A DNA stretch of 64,000 bases from contig NZ_JACYFT010000003.1 in NCBI RefSeq assembly GCF_014837235.1, positions 329,660 to 393,659 on the forward strand, given 5' to 3'. The stretch comes from Limnohabitans radicicola (lineage in GTDB: Bacteria > Pseudomonadota > Gammaproteobacteria > Burkholderiales > Burkholderiaceae_C). The translations under genes were made by a program, and so were the position numbers. The notes below the pieces were generated by a model. The model saw only the letters and a list, made by a program, of their open reading frames with translations. It was not told where the DNA came from and did no database searches. This document shows, one piece after another, positions 18,840-28,169 of the stretch (position 1 is its first letter; the number at the start of each line of letters is the position of its first letter).

Positions 18840-18914
18840 GAGCCGCGCGCCCCGCGGCGATCAAAGGTGATCAGCCCACAAGCCGTTCATCGCCCCGAGG
18901 GCGGGGCTCCCACA
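18834..18914. repeat. Dispersed GC-rich palindromic repeat, copy 2
   Basis: The copy starts CTGTAGGAGCCG, so it includes the TAG stop of the oxoprolinase gene, and it ends CGGGGCTCCCACAGG. The outer arms are AGGAGCC and GGCTCC. It also overlaps the 3' end of the downstream minus-strand HhH gene, so it lies on both gene ends. Confidence 0.65.
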
Positions 18915-19189
18915 GGTGCCTTGTTGGGGTAAGGCTGGCCCTGCACGCGCAGGCCCTGCTCGGACAGTTGCGCGGCCTTTTTGGGGCCGATGCCCGGAGT
19001 GCGTTGCATCAGGTCTTTCCAGTCCCTGAAGGGGCGGCGCTCACGCTCTTGCAGGATCAGCCGCGTGGTGGAGGGGCCCAGGCCGCGCAGGCCATCGAGG
19101 TCGATTTCGCGGGCTTGTGCGATGTCCACCGTTTGGGCGCTGGCCCATGCGCTGGCCAGCAGCAGCCCCCATGCGAAGCGGTGCTTCAT
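18887..19189 (-). CDS. Small exported helix-hairpin-helix protein (ComEA-like)
   Basis: This is a 100-residue protein with a signal peptide (FAWGLLLASAWASA) and a double helix-hairpin-helix: IDLDGLRGLGPSTTRLILQE and MQRTPGIGPKKAAQLSEQ. This is the DNA-binding fold of ComEA-type competence proteins and of many short secreted proteins of unknown role. The ATG at 19189 has GGGAGA seven bases upstream; the longer frame to 19219 is rejected. Its last codons run into a palindromic repeat. It could take part in DNA uptake or binding, but there are no competence genes nearby. Confidence 0.75.
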   Translation of the reverse strand: MKHRFAWGLLLASAWASAQTVDIAQAREIDLDGLRGLGPSTTRLILQERERRPFRDWKDLMQRTPGIGPKKAAQLSEQGLRVQGQPYPNKAPVGAPPSGR

Positions 19190-19263
19190 GTTGTTCTCCC
19201 TGCAGCCCTGCAGGTGCATGGCCGTGGCCCATTGTGCAAAAACCAGGGGCGGGAGGAAAGGGC

Positions 19264-20412
19264 TCAGAGTTCTTCGACGCGGCGGGGCGGGTAGCTGTCC
19301 CAGGCCTGGCAGCCGGGGCAGTGCCAGAAGTGTTCCTTGGCCTCGAAGCCGCAGGCGGCGCAGCGGTAACGGGCCAGCGGGCGGCTGGCGGTTTCCAGGG
19401 CTTTTTGCACCGCAGCAGGCACCGCCTGGTCTGCAGGCGCGCTGCTCAGCCAGCGTGTGGCCGCGATCAGCGAGGGGTGTTGCTGCAGGTGGTCCAGGTA
19501 GTGCTGGCGTGCCGAGCTGCTGGCGTCAGGGGTCTCCAGGCTGGTCAGCGCTTCCAGCACATCGACCGAGGGCTGGCGCGCGTAGTGCGCCTTCAGCAGG
19601 GCGGCGGCTTCGCTGGTCTTGCGGGCGCTCTGTGCGGCTTTGACCAGCGTGCTGGCCGCCAGCGGGGCGCTGGCATCGGTCTGGCTGAACAGGGGGGCCA
19701 GGCAGTCGTAGGCTTGGCTGGCCAGGTTTTGTGTCAGGTACAGCTGCCCGAGCAGGATACGGGGGCGTGGGGCCTCAGGGGTGTCGGCCACAGTGCGTGT
19801 CAGGATGTCCAGCGCTTGGGCCGCATCGCCTTTGGCATAGGCTTCACGTGCCTGTTCGCAGCGGTAGTGGGCCTGACGGATGCTGAAGCTGGCTTCGCCC
19901 GAGCGTTCGAGCAAGGCCGCCACCTGAGCGGCTTCGGGCCATTCGCGCGAGCGCTCGTAAATGGCCAGCCGCGCCAGCCGTGCCTGACCTTCAAAGGGCG
20001 TGCCTTCGAGCTTGCGCAAAGCGTCTTCTGCGCGGTCGAGCAAACCGGCTTTGAGGAAGTCCAGGGCCAGCCCATGCTGGGCGCGCTGGCGGTCTGCGGT
20101 GCTCAGGTCACCGCGTGAGAGCAGGTGCTCGTGCACGCGCACGGCGCGGTCGTATTCGCCCCGGCGGCGAAACAGGTTGCCCAGGGCAAAGTGCAGCTCG
20201 GAGGTGTCGGGGTCGTTTTGCACGGCCTCGATGAAGGCGTCGATGGCCTGGTCCTGCTGTTCGTTGAGCAGGTAGTTCAGGCCCTTGAAATACGCACGTG
20301 GCGCTTGGCGGTTGTTGATGCGCAGCTGGCGCAGGTCCAGGCGCGAAGCCAGCCAGCCCAGGCCAAATGCCACGGGCAAGCCGATCAGGATCCAGGTGAG
20401 GTCAAGTTCCAT
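19264..20412 (-). CDS. lapB: Lipopolysaccharide assembly protein LapB (YciM)
   Basis: LapB is an inner-membrane-anchored cytoplasmic protein that tunes LPS synthesis through FtsH-mediated turnover of LpxC. It has one N-terminal membrane helix (LTWILIGLPVAFGLGWLASR) and then TPR repeats over about residues 40-340. It ends in a rubredoxin-type zinc site, CAACGFEAKEHFWHCPGC. At 382 residues it is the usual length. It overlaps lapA by 11 bases, in the conserved lapA-lapB pair downstream of ihfB. Confidence 0.92.
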   Translation of the reverse strand: MELDLTWILIGLPVAFGLGWLASRLDLRQLRINNRQAPRAYFKGLNYLLNEQQDQAIDAFIEAVQNDPDTSELHFALGNLFRRRGEYDRAVRVHEHLLSRGDLSTADRQRAQHGLALDFLKAGLLDRAEDALRKLEGTPFEGQARLARLAIYERSREWPEAAQVAALLERSGEASFSIRQAHYRCEQAREAYAKGDAAQALDILTRTVADTPEAPRPRILLGQLYLTQNLASQAYDCLAPLFSQTDASAPLAASTLVKAAQSARKTSEAAALLKAHYARQPSVDVLEALTSLETPDASSSARQHYLDHLQQHPSLIAATRWLSSAPADQAVPAAVQKALETASRPLARYRCAACGFEAKEHFWHCPGCQAWDSYPPRRVEEL

Positions 20413-20686
20413 CGCGGGCCTCGGCGGTCGTGGGCGATTCGGCGGCTTGTACCGCCTGGCGGGCGGCCTGTCGGTGACGCCACCAGCGCGGCACCATGCC
20501 CAGCACGCCCACGGCCAGGCCCATGGCGAATGCCGTCAGCACGACCAGTACGGTGGGCGCTGGCCAGTAAGTGCCAAAAAAGAAATTGACACGCGTTTCC
20601 TGCTGGTTGTTCAGCGCGAAAGCAAAGAGGGTGAAGAAAACAGCTGCCTTCAGTAGCCACTGGAGCAGCCGCAGCAATCGTTTCAT
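20402..20686 (-). CDS. lapA: Lipopolysaccharide assembly protein LapA domain protein
   Basis: This is a 94-residue inner-membrane protein of the DUF1049/LapA family, partner of LapB. Two hydrophobic helices are separated by the conserved ALNNQQETRVNFFFG segment. The C-terminal tail is cytoplasmic and charged. It sits between ihfB and lapB on the same strand, as in most beta- and gammaproteobacteria. Confidence 0.9.
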   Translation of the reverse strand: MKRLLRLLQWLLKAAVFFTLFAFALNNQQETRVNFFFGTYWPAPTVLVVLTAFAMGLAVGVLGMVPRWWRHRQAARQAVQAAESPTTAEARDGT

Positions 20687-20762
20687 CTGAGGACCTTGGA
20701 GCCTGGGTTCATTCTAGCGGCACGGCTGTGGGCCCAAAGCGGCCTGCTGCGTGCGGTGCGCC

Positions 20763-21074
20763 TCAGAGGTCGGCAGGCGTGGGGGGCACGGGCGTGCCCG
20801 CATCGACGGCTTCGCGCAGGGCCTTGCCGGGTTTGAAATGCGGAACGCGTTTTTCGGGAATCATGACGCTCTCGCCTGAGCGCGGATTGCGACCCACACG
20901 CGGGGGGCGGCGGTTGATCGAGAAGCTGCCAAAACCCCGGATTTCGATGCGGTGACCGCGCACCAGCGCATCGCTCATGGCGTCGAGCACCGTCTTGACG
21001 GCCAGTTCGGCGTCCCGGTGGGTCAACTGCGAAAAGCGGGCAGCCAGTTCTTCAACAAGGTCAGAGCGTGTCAT
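20763..21074 (-). CDS. ihfB: Integration host factor subunit beta
   Basis: This is one subunit of IHF, which bends DNA in transcription, replication and recombination. The family pattern is intact: [14 protein letters not shown] at the start, [14 protein letters not shown], and the DNA-intercalating beta-arm [23 protein letters not shown]. At 103 residues it has a short extra C-terminal tail. It lies downstream of rpsA behind a strong terminator, so it probably has its own promoter. Confidence 0.95.
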   Translation of the reverse strand: MTRSDLVEELAARFSQLTHRDAELAVKTVLDAMSDALVRGHRIEIRGFGSFSINRRPPRVGRNPRSGESVMIPEKRVPHFKPGKALREAVDAGTPVPPTPADL

Positions 21075-21113
21075 GGCAAAACGGGTCAGCAGGTGAGCCT
21101 GAAAATGCAGGAC

Positions 21114-21144
21114 TCAAAAAAAGCCTGCCCCGAGGGGCAGGCTT
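21114..21144 (-). terminator. Intrinsic terminator of rpsA
   Basis: On the minus strand AAGCCTGCCCC and GGGGCAGGCTT form a perfect stem with a three-base loop, followed directly by a run of seven T. It lies 25 bases after the rpsA stop and before ihfB. Confidence 0.92.
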
Positions 21145-21168
21145 GATGGGGTCACAACCGATGCAGGA

Positions 21169-22848
21169 TCAGTTGTTGTCCAGCTTGGCGCGCAGCAGGG
21201 CGCCCAGGCTGGTGGTGCCGGCATTGTCGCTCTTGGCTTGCTGCGACAGCGAAGCCATGGCTTCTTGCTGGTCTGCCTGGTCTTTGGCCTTGATCGACAG
21301 CTGGATGTTGCGGGTCTTGCGGTCCACGTTCACCACGACAGCGGTCACTTCGTCGCCGACTTTGAGCACGTGGCTGGCGTCTTCCACGCGGTCACGCGAG
21401 ATTTCGGAGACGCGCAGGTAACCCACGATGTCTTCGCCCAGGTCGATTTCAGCGCCCTTGGCATCCACGGACTTGACCTTGCCGGTGACGATCTGGCCTT
21501 TGTCGTTGATGGATGTGAAGGTGGTGAAAGGATCGGAGTCGAGCTGTTTGATGCCCAAGCTGATGCGCTCGCGGTCCACGTCCACGGCCAACACGATGGC
21601 TTCGACTTCTTGGCCCTTCTTGAATTCGCGCACGGCGTTTTCGCCAGACTCGTTCCAGGACAGGTCAGACAGGTGCACCAGGCCGTCGATGCCGGCAGCC
21701 AGACCCACGAACACGCCGAAGTCGGTGATGGACTTGATCGGGCCCTTGACGCGGTCGCCACGCTTGGTGTTTTGCGCGAATTCTTGCCATGGGTTGGCAC
21801 GGCACTGCTTCATGCCCAAGCTGATGCGGCGCTTGTCTTCGTCGATCTCGAGGACCATGACTTCGACTTCGTCGCCCAGGGACACGATCTTGGAAGGGGC
21901 CACATTCTTGTTGGTCCAGTCCATTTCAGACACGTGCACCAAGCCTTCGATGCCGGGTTCCAGTTCCACAAACGCGCCGTAGTCGGCGATGTTGGTGATC
22001 TTGCCGAACATGCGGGTGCTTTGTGGGTAGCGGCGGTTCACGCCCATCCAAGGGTCGTCGCCCATCTGCTTGAGGCCCAAGGACACGCGGTTTTTCTCGG
22101 TGTCGAACTTGAGGATCTTGGCGGTGATTTCCTGACCGGCGGTGACCACTTCGGAGGGGTGACGGACACGGCGCCATGCCATGTCGGTGATGTGCAGCAA
22201 ACCGTCGATGCCGCCCAAGTCCACGAACGCACCGTATTCGGTGATGTTCTTGACCACGCCTTGAACGATGGAGCCTTCTTTCAGGGTTTCCATCAGCTTG
22301 GCGCGCTCTTCGCCCATGGAGGCTTCCACCACAGCGCGGCGGCTCAGCACCACGTTGTTGCGCTTGCGGTCGAGCTTGATGACCTTGAATTCCAGGGTCT
22401 TGTTTTCGTAGGGTGTCAGGTCCTTGGTGGGACGGGTGTCAACCAGCGAACCGGGCAGGAAGGCGCGGATGCCGTTGACCAGAACGGTCAGACCGCCCTT
22501 GACCTTGCCGCTGGTGGTGCCGGTGACGAATTCGCCCGATTCCAGGGCTTTTTCCAGAGACAGCCACGAAGCCAGACGCTTGGCGGTGTCGCGGCTCAGG
22601 ATGGTGTCGCCGTAGCCGTTTTCGATGGAGCCGATGGCCACGGAAACAAAGTCGCCGACCTGGACTTCGACTTCACCCTGGTCGTTCTTGAACTCTTCGA
22701 GGGGCACGTAGGACTCGGACTTGAGACCGGCGTTGACGACCACGAAGTTGTGTTCGATGCGCACCACTTCAGCGGTGATGACTTCACCGGGGCGCATTTC
22801 GGTACGTTGCAGGGATTCCTCAAAGAGGGCGGCAAAAGATTCAGACAT
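21169..22848 (-). CDS. rpsA: 30S ribosomal protein S1
   Basis: S1 binds mRNA and helps its loading on the 30S subunit. The 559 residues contain six S1 domains; repeated motifs such as [41 protein letters not shown] and [18 protein letters not shown] are visible. The ATG at 22848 has GAGGAAAT upstream. It follows aroA-cmk in the conserved order. The leader may be a site of S1 autoregulation, which I cannot verify. Confidence 0.97.
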   Translation of the reverse strand: MSESFAALFEESLQRTEMRPGEVITAEVVRIEHNFVVVNAGLKSESYVPLEEFKNDQGEVEVQVGDFVSVAIGSIENGYGDTILSRDTAKRLASWLSLEKALESGEFVTGTTSGKVKGGLTVLVNGIRAFLPGSLVDTRPTKDLTPYENKTLEFKVIKLDRKRNNVVLSRRAVVEASMGEERAKLMETLKEGSIVQGVVKNITEYGAFVDLGGIDGLLHITDMAWRRVRHPSEVVTAGQEITAKILKFDTEKNRVSLGLKQMGDDPWMGVNRRYPQSTRMFGKITNIADYGAFVELEPGIEGLVHVSEMDWTNKNVAPSKIVSLGDEVEVMVLEIDEDKRRISLGMKQCRANPWQEFAQNTKRGDRVKGPIKSITDFGVFVGLAAGIDGLVHLSDLSWNESGENAVREFKKGQEVEAIVLAVDVDRERISLGIKQLDSDPFTTFTSINDKGQIVTGKVKSVDAKGAEIDLGEDIVGYLRVSEISRDRVEDASHVLKVGDEVTAVVVNVDRKTRNIQLSIKAKDQADQQEAMASLSQQAKSDNAGTTSLGALLRAKLDNN

Positions 22849-23021
22849 GTGATTTCCTCATCCACAAACAGGACTGACGAGCGCAACATGCGTCGTTTCC
22901 AGGAGCTGACTGTGGCGATTGGTTTGCGGTGTGAACCGCGGTCAGGTTGAACAACCCACACCGCCGATGTGCCTGTCGGCACGGAAGGGAGCGGTGTGGA
23001 CCACTGTGAGCTGCTGACAAG

Positions 23022-25031
23022 TCAGCGGCTCTTGCCTTGCCACCAGTCCAAAACCTGCGCCACCGAGTCTTCGATGGAGAGGCTGGAGTTGTCCAGTTGC
23101 AAAGCATCTTGCGCGGGCTGGAGGGGCGAGGCACTGCGGGACATGTCCCGGGCGTCGCGCGCTTCCAAATCTGCGCGAAGACTCTCGATGTTAGCCGAAA
23201 AACCCTTAGAAATCAATTGCTTATGCCGTCTTTCGGCCCTTTTTGCAGCACTGGCGGTCAAAAACACCTTCAAAGCGGCGTTTGGGAAGATCACGGTGCC
23301 CATGTCGCGGCCGTCGGCCAGGAGGCCCGGCAGGCGTCGGAAACTGTGCTGCAGGGCGACCAGCGCCTCGCGCACGGCAGGCAACACCGAGACTTTGGAG
23401 GCGTTCATGCCGCCTTGTTCGCTGCGGATCGCATCGGTCACATCCACGTTGTTCAGCAGCACCTGCTCGCCTTCAAAACGCACGGGCAGCTGGCGGGCGA
23501 GGTCGGCGATCTTCGCTTCGTCGGCGGCTTCGAGCGTCAGGCCCGCTTGCAAAGCGGCGTGGGCGGTCACGCGGTAGAGCGCGCCCGAGTCCAGGTAGTG
23601 GTAACCGAGTTGCGCAGCCACGCGGCTGGCGAGCGTCCCTTTGCCCGAGGCGGTGGGGCCGTCGATGCAGATGACCGGGATGTTCGCGGCCGCTGTGTGC
23701 GCCACCGAAAACAGGGCCTCGAAGTAGTCGGGGAAGGTCTTGGCGACGCACTTGGGGTCTTCGATGCGCACCGGGATCTGGTCGGGGTTGAAGGCCGCCA
23801 GCGAGAAACACATGGCCACGCGGTGGTCGTCATAGGTGTGGATGCTGGCGCGTTGCCACTGGCCCGCAGGCAGGGGGTGGATGGTGATCCAGTCCGGGCC
23901 TTCCTCGACGATGGCGCCCAGCTTGCGGCTTTCGTTGGCCATGGCCGCAATCCGGTCGGTTTCTTTCACCCGCCAGCTGGCGATGTTGCGCAGCGTGGTC
24001 GGGCCGTCGGCGTACAGCGCCATCACGGCCAGCGTCATGGCGGCATCTGGGATGTGGTTGCAGTCGAGGGTGATCCCTTTGAGCGGCCAGGCGCCGCGGT
24101 TGATTTCGAGCCAGTTGGGGCCGCTGGTGATTTGGGCACCCATTTGTGCTGCAGCGTCCATGAAGCGGATGTCGCCTTGGATCGAATCGGCGCCCACACC
24201 CTGGATGCGGATGCCTTTGCCCTGGGAGCCTTTAGAAGGATCGCCTGCGGCGATGGCCCCCAGCGCGATGAAGTAGCTGGCCGAAGAGGCGTCGGCTTCG
24301 ACATGGATCGTGCCAGGCGATTGGTAGCGGCTGCCTGCCGGGATGACAAAGCGCTCCCAGCCTTGGCGCTCCACTGCAATGCCGTAGCGGGCCAACAGAT
24401 TGAGCGTGATCTCGATGTAGGGCTTGCTGATGAGCTCGCCCACCACTTCGATGGTGATGGCGCGGTCCTGGGCCGCCAAGGGCAGCGCCATCAGCAAAGC
24501 GGTGAGGAACTGGCTGGACACATCGCCACGCACGGGAATGGGTTTGTCCAGCTGGAGTGTTGGCTGGCGCACACGAAGGGGCGGGTAGCCTTCGTTGCCC
24601 AGGTAGTCGATGGTGCAGCCCAACTCGCGCAGGGCGTCCACCAGGTCGCCGATAGGGCGCTCGTGCATGCGGGGCACCCCCTTGAGGGTGAAGTCACCGC
24701 CCTGAACAGCCAGTGCGGCAGTCAGCGGGCGCATGGCCGTGCCGGCATTGCCCATGAAAAATTCAATCGCTTCTCTGGGCCAGGCGCAGCCGCCCAATCC
24801 CGTGATGGTCACAGTGGTGCCATCGACAAGAACATCGCAGCCCAGTTGGCGCAGTGCGGCCAGCATTACACGGGTGTCGTCCGAGTCCAGCAGGTCGTGG
24901 ACCACGGTGGTGCCCTGGCACAGCGCCGAGAGCAGCAGCACGCGGTTGGAGATGCTTTTGGAGCCAGGCAGGGTGACGGTGCCGGACGCACCTTGCAGGG
25001 CAGGAAGGTCGAGGAAAGCGGTGGAGAACAT
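23022..25031 (-). CDS. aroA-cmk: Fused EPSP synthase / cytidylate kinase
   Basis: This is a single polypeptide of about 669 residues joining two enzymes. The N-terminal 440 residues are 3-phosphoshikimate 1-carboxyvinyltransferase ([33 protein letters not shown], then the [14 protein letters not shown] region). From about residue 450 it is cytidylate kinase ([20 protein letters not shown] with a P-loop, then [13 protein letters not shown]). Domain order and fusion are seen in Comamonadaceae and relatives. The start [10 protein letters not shown] at 25031 fits both the family and the tyrA spacing of four bases. The fusion links aromatic amino acid synthesis and CMP phosphorylation. Confidence 0.95.
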   Translation of the reverse strand: MFSTAFLDLPALQGASGTVTLPGSKSISNRVLLLSALCQGTTVVHDLLDSDDTRVMLAALRQLGCDVLVDGTTVTITGLGGCAWPREAIEFFMGNAGTAMRPLTAALAVQGGDFTLKGVPRMHERPIGDLVDALRELGCTIDYLGNEGYPPLRVRQPTLQLDKPIPVRGDVSSQFLTALLMALPLAAQDRAITIEVVGELISKPYIEITLNLLARYGIAVERQGWERFVIPAGSRYQSPGTIHVEADASSASYFIALGAIAAGDPSKGSQGKGIRIQGVGADSIQGDIRFMDAAAQMGAQITSGPNWLEINRGAWPLKGITLDCNHIPDAAMTLAVMALYADGPTTLRNIASWRVKETDRIAAMANESRKLGAIVEEGPDWITIHPLPAGQWQRASIHTYDDHRVAMCFSLAAFNPDQIPVRIEDPKCVAKTFPDYFEALFSVAHTAAANIPVICIDGPTASGKGTLASRVAAQLGYHYLDSGALYRVTAHAALQAGLTLEAADEAKIADLARQLPVRFEGEQVLLNNVDVTDAIRSEQGGMNASKVSVLPAVREALVALQHSFRRLPGLLADGRDMGTVIFPNAALKVFLTASAAKRAERRHKQLISKGFSANIESLRADLEARDARDMSRSASPLQPAQDALQLDNSSLSIEDSVAQVLDWWQGKSR

Positions 25032-25035
25032 GGGA

Positions 25036-25932
25036 TCAGTCTTCAGAGGCTGTGTTGCACGCGTTGCCCGCTTGCAGTGTCCAGGCCGAGCGCACATCGC
25101 TGGCTTGTTGAATCAGCTGTTGCAGCGCGGCGGTGTTGCCTTGCTTCAAGGTGTTTTCAAATTGTTCGAGCGCAGCGCGAAAGTGCGCAATTTGCGTGAG
25201 GACTTCTGCATGGTTGGCGCTCAGGATGTCGCGCCACACCGATGCATCGCTGGCGGCGATGCGCGAGAAATCCCGAAAGCCCGGGCCCGCCATGTCCAGA
25301 AAAGCTGGGCCTTGCGGCTGTGCGGTGAGGGCATTGACCGCGGCAAAAGCCAACAGATGGGGCAGGTGGCTGACCGCTGCAAAGGTGGCGTCATGCGCTT
25401 CGGGCGTCATGGTGCTCACGTGGCTGCCGATGGCGGTCCACACCTCGTGCGCGGCTTGCATTTTGTGGATGCTGGTTTGGGGCAGCGGCGTGAGGATCGT
25501 GCGGCGTTCTTTGTAAAGCGCAGCCTCGGCATGTTCGATGCCCGCGACTTCCTTGCCCGCGATCGGGTGCGCAGGCACAAAGCAACTCAGGCGTTCGCCC
25601 AAGGTGGCTTGCGCTGCAGCGATCACATCGCATTTGGTCGAGCCCACATCCATCAGCAAGGCGGTAGCTTGCAGCGCATCGCGCATGGCGGCAAAGCTGC
25701 TGTGCATCGCGCCTACCGGCACGGCCAGCAAGACCAGATCGGCGCCTTGCACGGCCTCGGCCACACTGGCGCAGGCCTGGTCAATGACTTGGAGTTCAAC
25801 CGCACGCTGGCGGGTTTTTTCAGAGGCACTGAAGCCGACGATGGTTTGCACCAGACCTGCCTCGCGCAAGGCGAGCGCAAATGAGCCGCCCATCAGGCCG
25901 CAACCGATCAAGGCAAGCCGCTGGAATCTCAT
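25036..25932 (-). CDS. tyrA: Prephenate dehydrogenase
   Basis: This NAD-dependent enzyme of tyrosine synthesis converts prephenate to 4-hydroxyphenylpyruvate. The N-terminal [21 protein letters not shown] is the nucleotide fold, [13 protein letters not shown] holds the catalytic histidine region, and [14 protein letters not shown] is a later family block. The start [10 protein letters not shown] at 25932 is chosen; the longer frame reaches into pheA. The order pheA-tyrA-aroA is that of an aromatic operon. Confidence 0.94.
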   Translation of the reverse strand: MRFQRLALIGCGLMGGSFALALREAGLVQTIVGFSASEKTRQRAVELQVIDQACASVAEAVQGADLVLLAVPVGAMHSSFAAMRDALQATALLMDVGSTKCDVIAAAQATLGERLSCFVPAHPIAGKEVAGIEHAEAALYKERRTILTPLPQTSIHKMQAAHEVWTAIGSHVSTMTPEAHDATFAAVSHLPHLLAFAAVNALTAQPQGPAFLDMAGPGFRDFSRIAASDASVWRDILSANHAEVLTQIAHFRAALEQFENTLKQGNTAALQQLIQQASDVRSAWTLQAGNACNTASED

Positions 25933-25939
25933 GGGGCGA

Positions 25940-27037
25940 TCACTCGGAAACAGGGTAAGACCCCAGGACCTTGTAGAACGCGCACAGGCCCTGCAGCTCT
26001 TGCAATGCAGCGGCCACATGGGGCTGGCTCACGTGGCCCGCAATGTCGATGTAGAAGTAGTACTCCCACTGGCCCGATTTGGCAGGACGCGACTCAAAGC
26101 GCGTCATCGACACACCGTTGTTCTTGAGTGGCACCAGCAAGTCGTGCACCGCACCCGGACGGTTGGGCACCGATACCACCAGGCTGGTGCAGTCCTTGCC
26201 TGAAGCGGGAGGCGTGGCCAGGGTCTGGGGCAGCGCGATCACTGCAAAGCGCGTGCGGTTGTAGGCCTCGTCCTGGATGGCGTGGTGCACGATGTGCAGG
26301 CCGAACTGGCTGGCAGCGCGCTCACTGGCGAGAGCCGCCCAGGCGGGGTTGGTGGCGGCCAGACGCGCGCCTTCGGCATTGCTCGCGACCGCACGGCGTT
26401 CGGCCAGCGGCAAGTGCTGGCTGAGCCAACCTTGGCACTGGGCCAGGGCCTGGGGGTGGGCCATGACCACTTCGATGCCGGCGTCGGCATTGATTTGGCG
26501 CAGCAGGTTGTGGCGCACCAGGAGGCTGACTTCACCCACCACATGCACGGGTGAGCGCAGGAACAAATCGAGCGAACGGGCGACCACGCCTTCGGTGGAG
26601 TTTTCCATGCCGACCACACCGTACTGGGCGGTGCCCGCAGCAGTGGCGTGGAAGACTTCGTCGAAGTTGGCGCAGTAAATCAGGTTGGCCGCACTGCCAA
26701 AAAACTCGATGGCCGCTTGTTCGCAGAAGGTGCCTTGCGGGCCGAGAACCGCCACACGCTGAGGGGCTTCAAGGGCCAGGCATGCTGACATGATTTCACG
26801 CCAGATGGAGGCCACATGCTCGTTGTGCAGCGGACCGGGGTTGGCCTGCGTGATCTTTTCGATCACTTGGGCCACGCGGTCGGGCCGGAAAAAGGGCGAG
26901 CCTTCGGCGCGTTTGATTTCACCGACCTTTTCGGCCACTTTGGCGCGGTCGTTGAGCAACTGCAGCAGCTGTTTGTCGAGCGAATCGATCTGCACGCGCA
27001 AGGCGCCCAGGGCTTCGGACTGGATGGGTTGGCTCAT
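25940..27037 (-). CDS. pheA: Bifunctional chorismate mutase / prephenate dehydratase
   Basis: The enzyme makes phenylpyruvate from chorismate in two steps. Residues about 5-95 are an AroQ chorismate mutase (LRVQIDSLDKQLLQLLNDRAK). Residues about 98-275 are the dehydratase, with GPQGTFCEQAA, GMENSTEGVV and the catalytic NRTRF motif. A C-terminal ACT domain includes PGAVHDLLVPLKNNG and FESRP, the phenylalanine feedback site. The length of 365 residues is typical. Confidence 0.96.
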   Translation of the reverse strand: MSQPIQSEALGALRVQIDSLDKQLLQLLNDRAKVAEKVGEIKRAEGSPFFRPDRVAQVIEKITQANPGPLHNEHVASIWREIMSACLALEAPQRVAVLGPQGTFCEQAAIEFFGSAANLIYCANFDEVFHATAAGTAQYGVVGMENSTEGVVARSLDLFLRSPVHVVGEVSLLVRHNLLRQINADAGIEVVMAHPQALAQCQGWLSQHLPLAERRAVASNAEGARLAATNPAWAALASERAASQFGLHIVHHAIQDEAYNRTRFAVIALPQTLATPPASGKDCTSLVVSVPNRPGAVHDLLVPLKNNGVSMTRFESRPAKSGQWEYYFYIDIAGHVSQPHVAAALQELQGLCAFYKVLGSYPVSE

Positions 27038-27070
27038 GTCGAGTCCCTCAAATGGAGAACCGTCCGGCCA

Positions 27071-28162
27071 TCAGGCCAGGCGGGTTTCAAAGTCACGCAT
27101 GTAGGCGATCAAGGCCTCAACGCCCTCGATGGGCATGGCGTTGTAGATGCTCGCGCGCATGCCGCCAACCGACTTGTGGCCCTTGAGTTGCAAGAGGCCT
27201 GCCGCTTTGGCACCGGCCAGAAAAGCGTCGTTGCGCGACTCGTCGGCCAGAAAAAAGGGCACGTTCATGCGCGAGCGGCAGTCGTGTGCGACCTGGTTGC
27301 TGTAGAAGCTGGAGCTGTCGAGGAAGTCGTACAGCAGCTTGGCCTTGGCGATGTTGCGTTGCTCCATCGCAGCCACACCGCCCTGGCGCTTGAGCCACTG
27401 GAAGGTTAGCCCCGCCATGTAGATGCTGTAGGTGGGCGGCGTGTTGTACATCGAGCCGTTGTCGGCCACGGTTTTGTAGTTGAACGCACTGGGGCAAATG
27501 GGCAGGGCATGACCGAGCAGGTCTTCGCGCACGATGACCAGCGTCACGCCCGCAGGGCCGATGTTCTTTTGTGCGCCACCGAAAGCCACACCCACCTTGG
27601 ACCAATCCACACTGCGCGAGAGCACATGCGAGGAAAAGTCGATCACCAGTGGGGCATCACAGCCCAGGGTCTGGAGGTCGGGCAATGAGTGGAACTCCAC
27701 ACCGTGGATGGTTTCGTTGGTGCAGATGTGCACATACTGCGCATCGCCGCTCAATTGCCACTGCGCAGCGGCGGGCAGGGTGGTGAAACGGGTGTCAGCT
27801 CCCGTGGCCGCCAAATGAGGCGTGCAGTACTTCGCCGCTTCCTTGTACGATTTCTCGCTCCAGCTGCCGGTGACCACCACATCGACCTTGCCGCCACGCG
27901 AGAGGTTCAGGGGCACGATGGCGTTTTCAGCCAGCCCACCGCCTTGCATGAACAGGATTTTGAAGTTCGCAGGCACGGCCAAGAGCTCGCGCACATCGGC
28001 CTCGGCCTGTTCGTAGATGCTGATGAACTCTTTGCCGCGGTGGCTCATTTCCATCACGCCCATGCCGCTGCCGTGCCAGTCGGTCATTTCGGCGGCAGCT
28101 TGCTGCAGCACCTCCAGCGGCATGGCCGCTGGACCAGCGGAGAAGTTGAATGGACGCGTCAT
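27071..28162 (-). CDS. serC: Phosphoserine aminotransferase
   Basis: This is a PLP enzyme of serine synthesis, also used in pyridoxine synthesis. The start [20 protein letters not shown] at 28162 is standard. Other motifs are [30 protein letters not shown] and the PLP-lysine region [16 protein letters not shown]. The length of 363 residues is normal. It lies seven bases after the gyrA stop, so gyrA-serC-pheA are probably co-transcribed. Confidence 0.96.
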   Translation of the reverse strand: MTRPFNFSAGPAAMPLEVLQQAAAEMTDWHGSGMGVMEMSHRGKEFISIYEQAEADVRELLAVPANFKILFMQGGGLAENAIVPLNLSRGGKVDVVVTGSWSEKSYKEAAKYCTPHLAATGADTRFTTLPAAAQWQLSGDAQYVHICTNETIHGVEFHSLPDLQTLGCDAPLVIDFSSHVLSRSVDWSKVGVAFGGAQKNIGPAGVTLVIVREDLLGHALPICPSAFNYKTVADNGSMYNTPPTYSIYMAGLTFQWLKRQGGVAAMEQRNIAKAKLLYDFLDSSSFYSNQVAHDCRSRMNVPFFLADESRNDAFLAGAKAAGLLQLKGHKSVGGMRASIYNAMPIEGVEALIAYMRDFETRLA

Positions 28163-28169
28163 CAGCAGA

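Noticed and set aside
21238..22950. Long plus-strand frame opposite rpsA
   Set aside because: It is antisense to a clear S1 gene, is rich in His, Gly and Asp and has no family pattern; GC-rich codon use keeps such frames open.
22900..22982. Inverted repeats upstream of rpsA as a terminator of aroA-cmk or a riboswitch
   Set aside because: They are GC-rich without a T-run, and I could not match them to a known leader; aroA-cmk lies further upstream in the minus direction and converges with nothing.
23037..25199. 720-codon plus-strand frame opposite aroA-cmk
   Set aside because: Antisense to two enzyme domains with intact motifs; the protein is compositionally odd.
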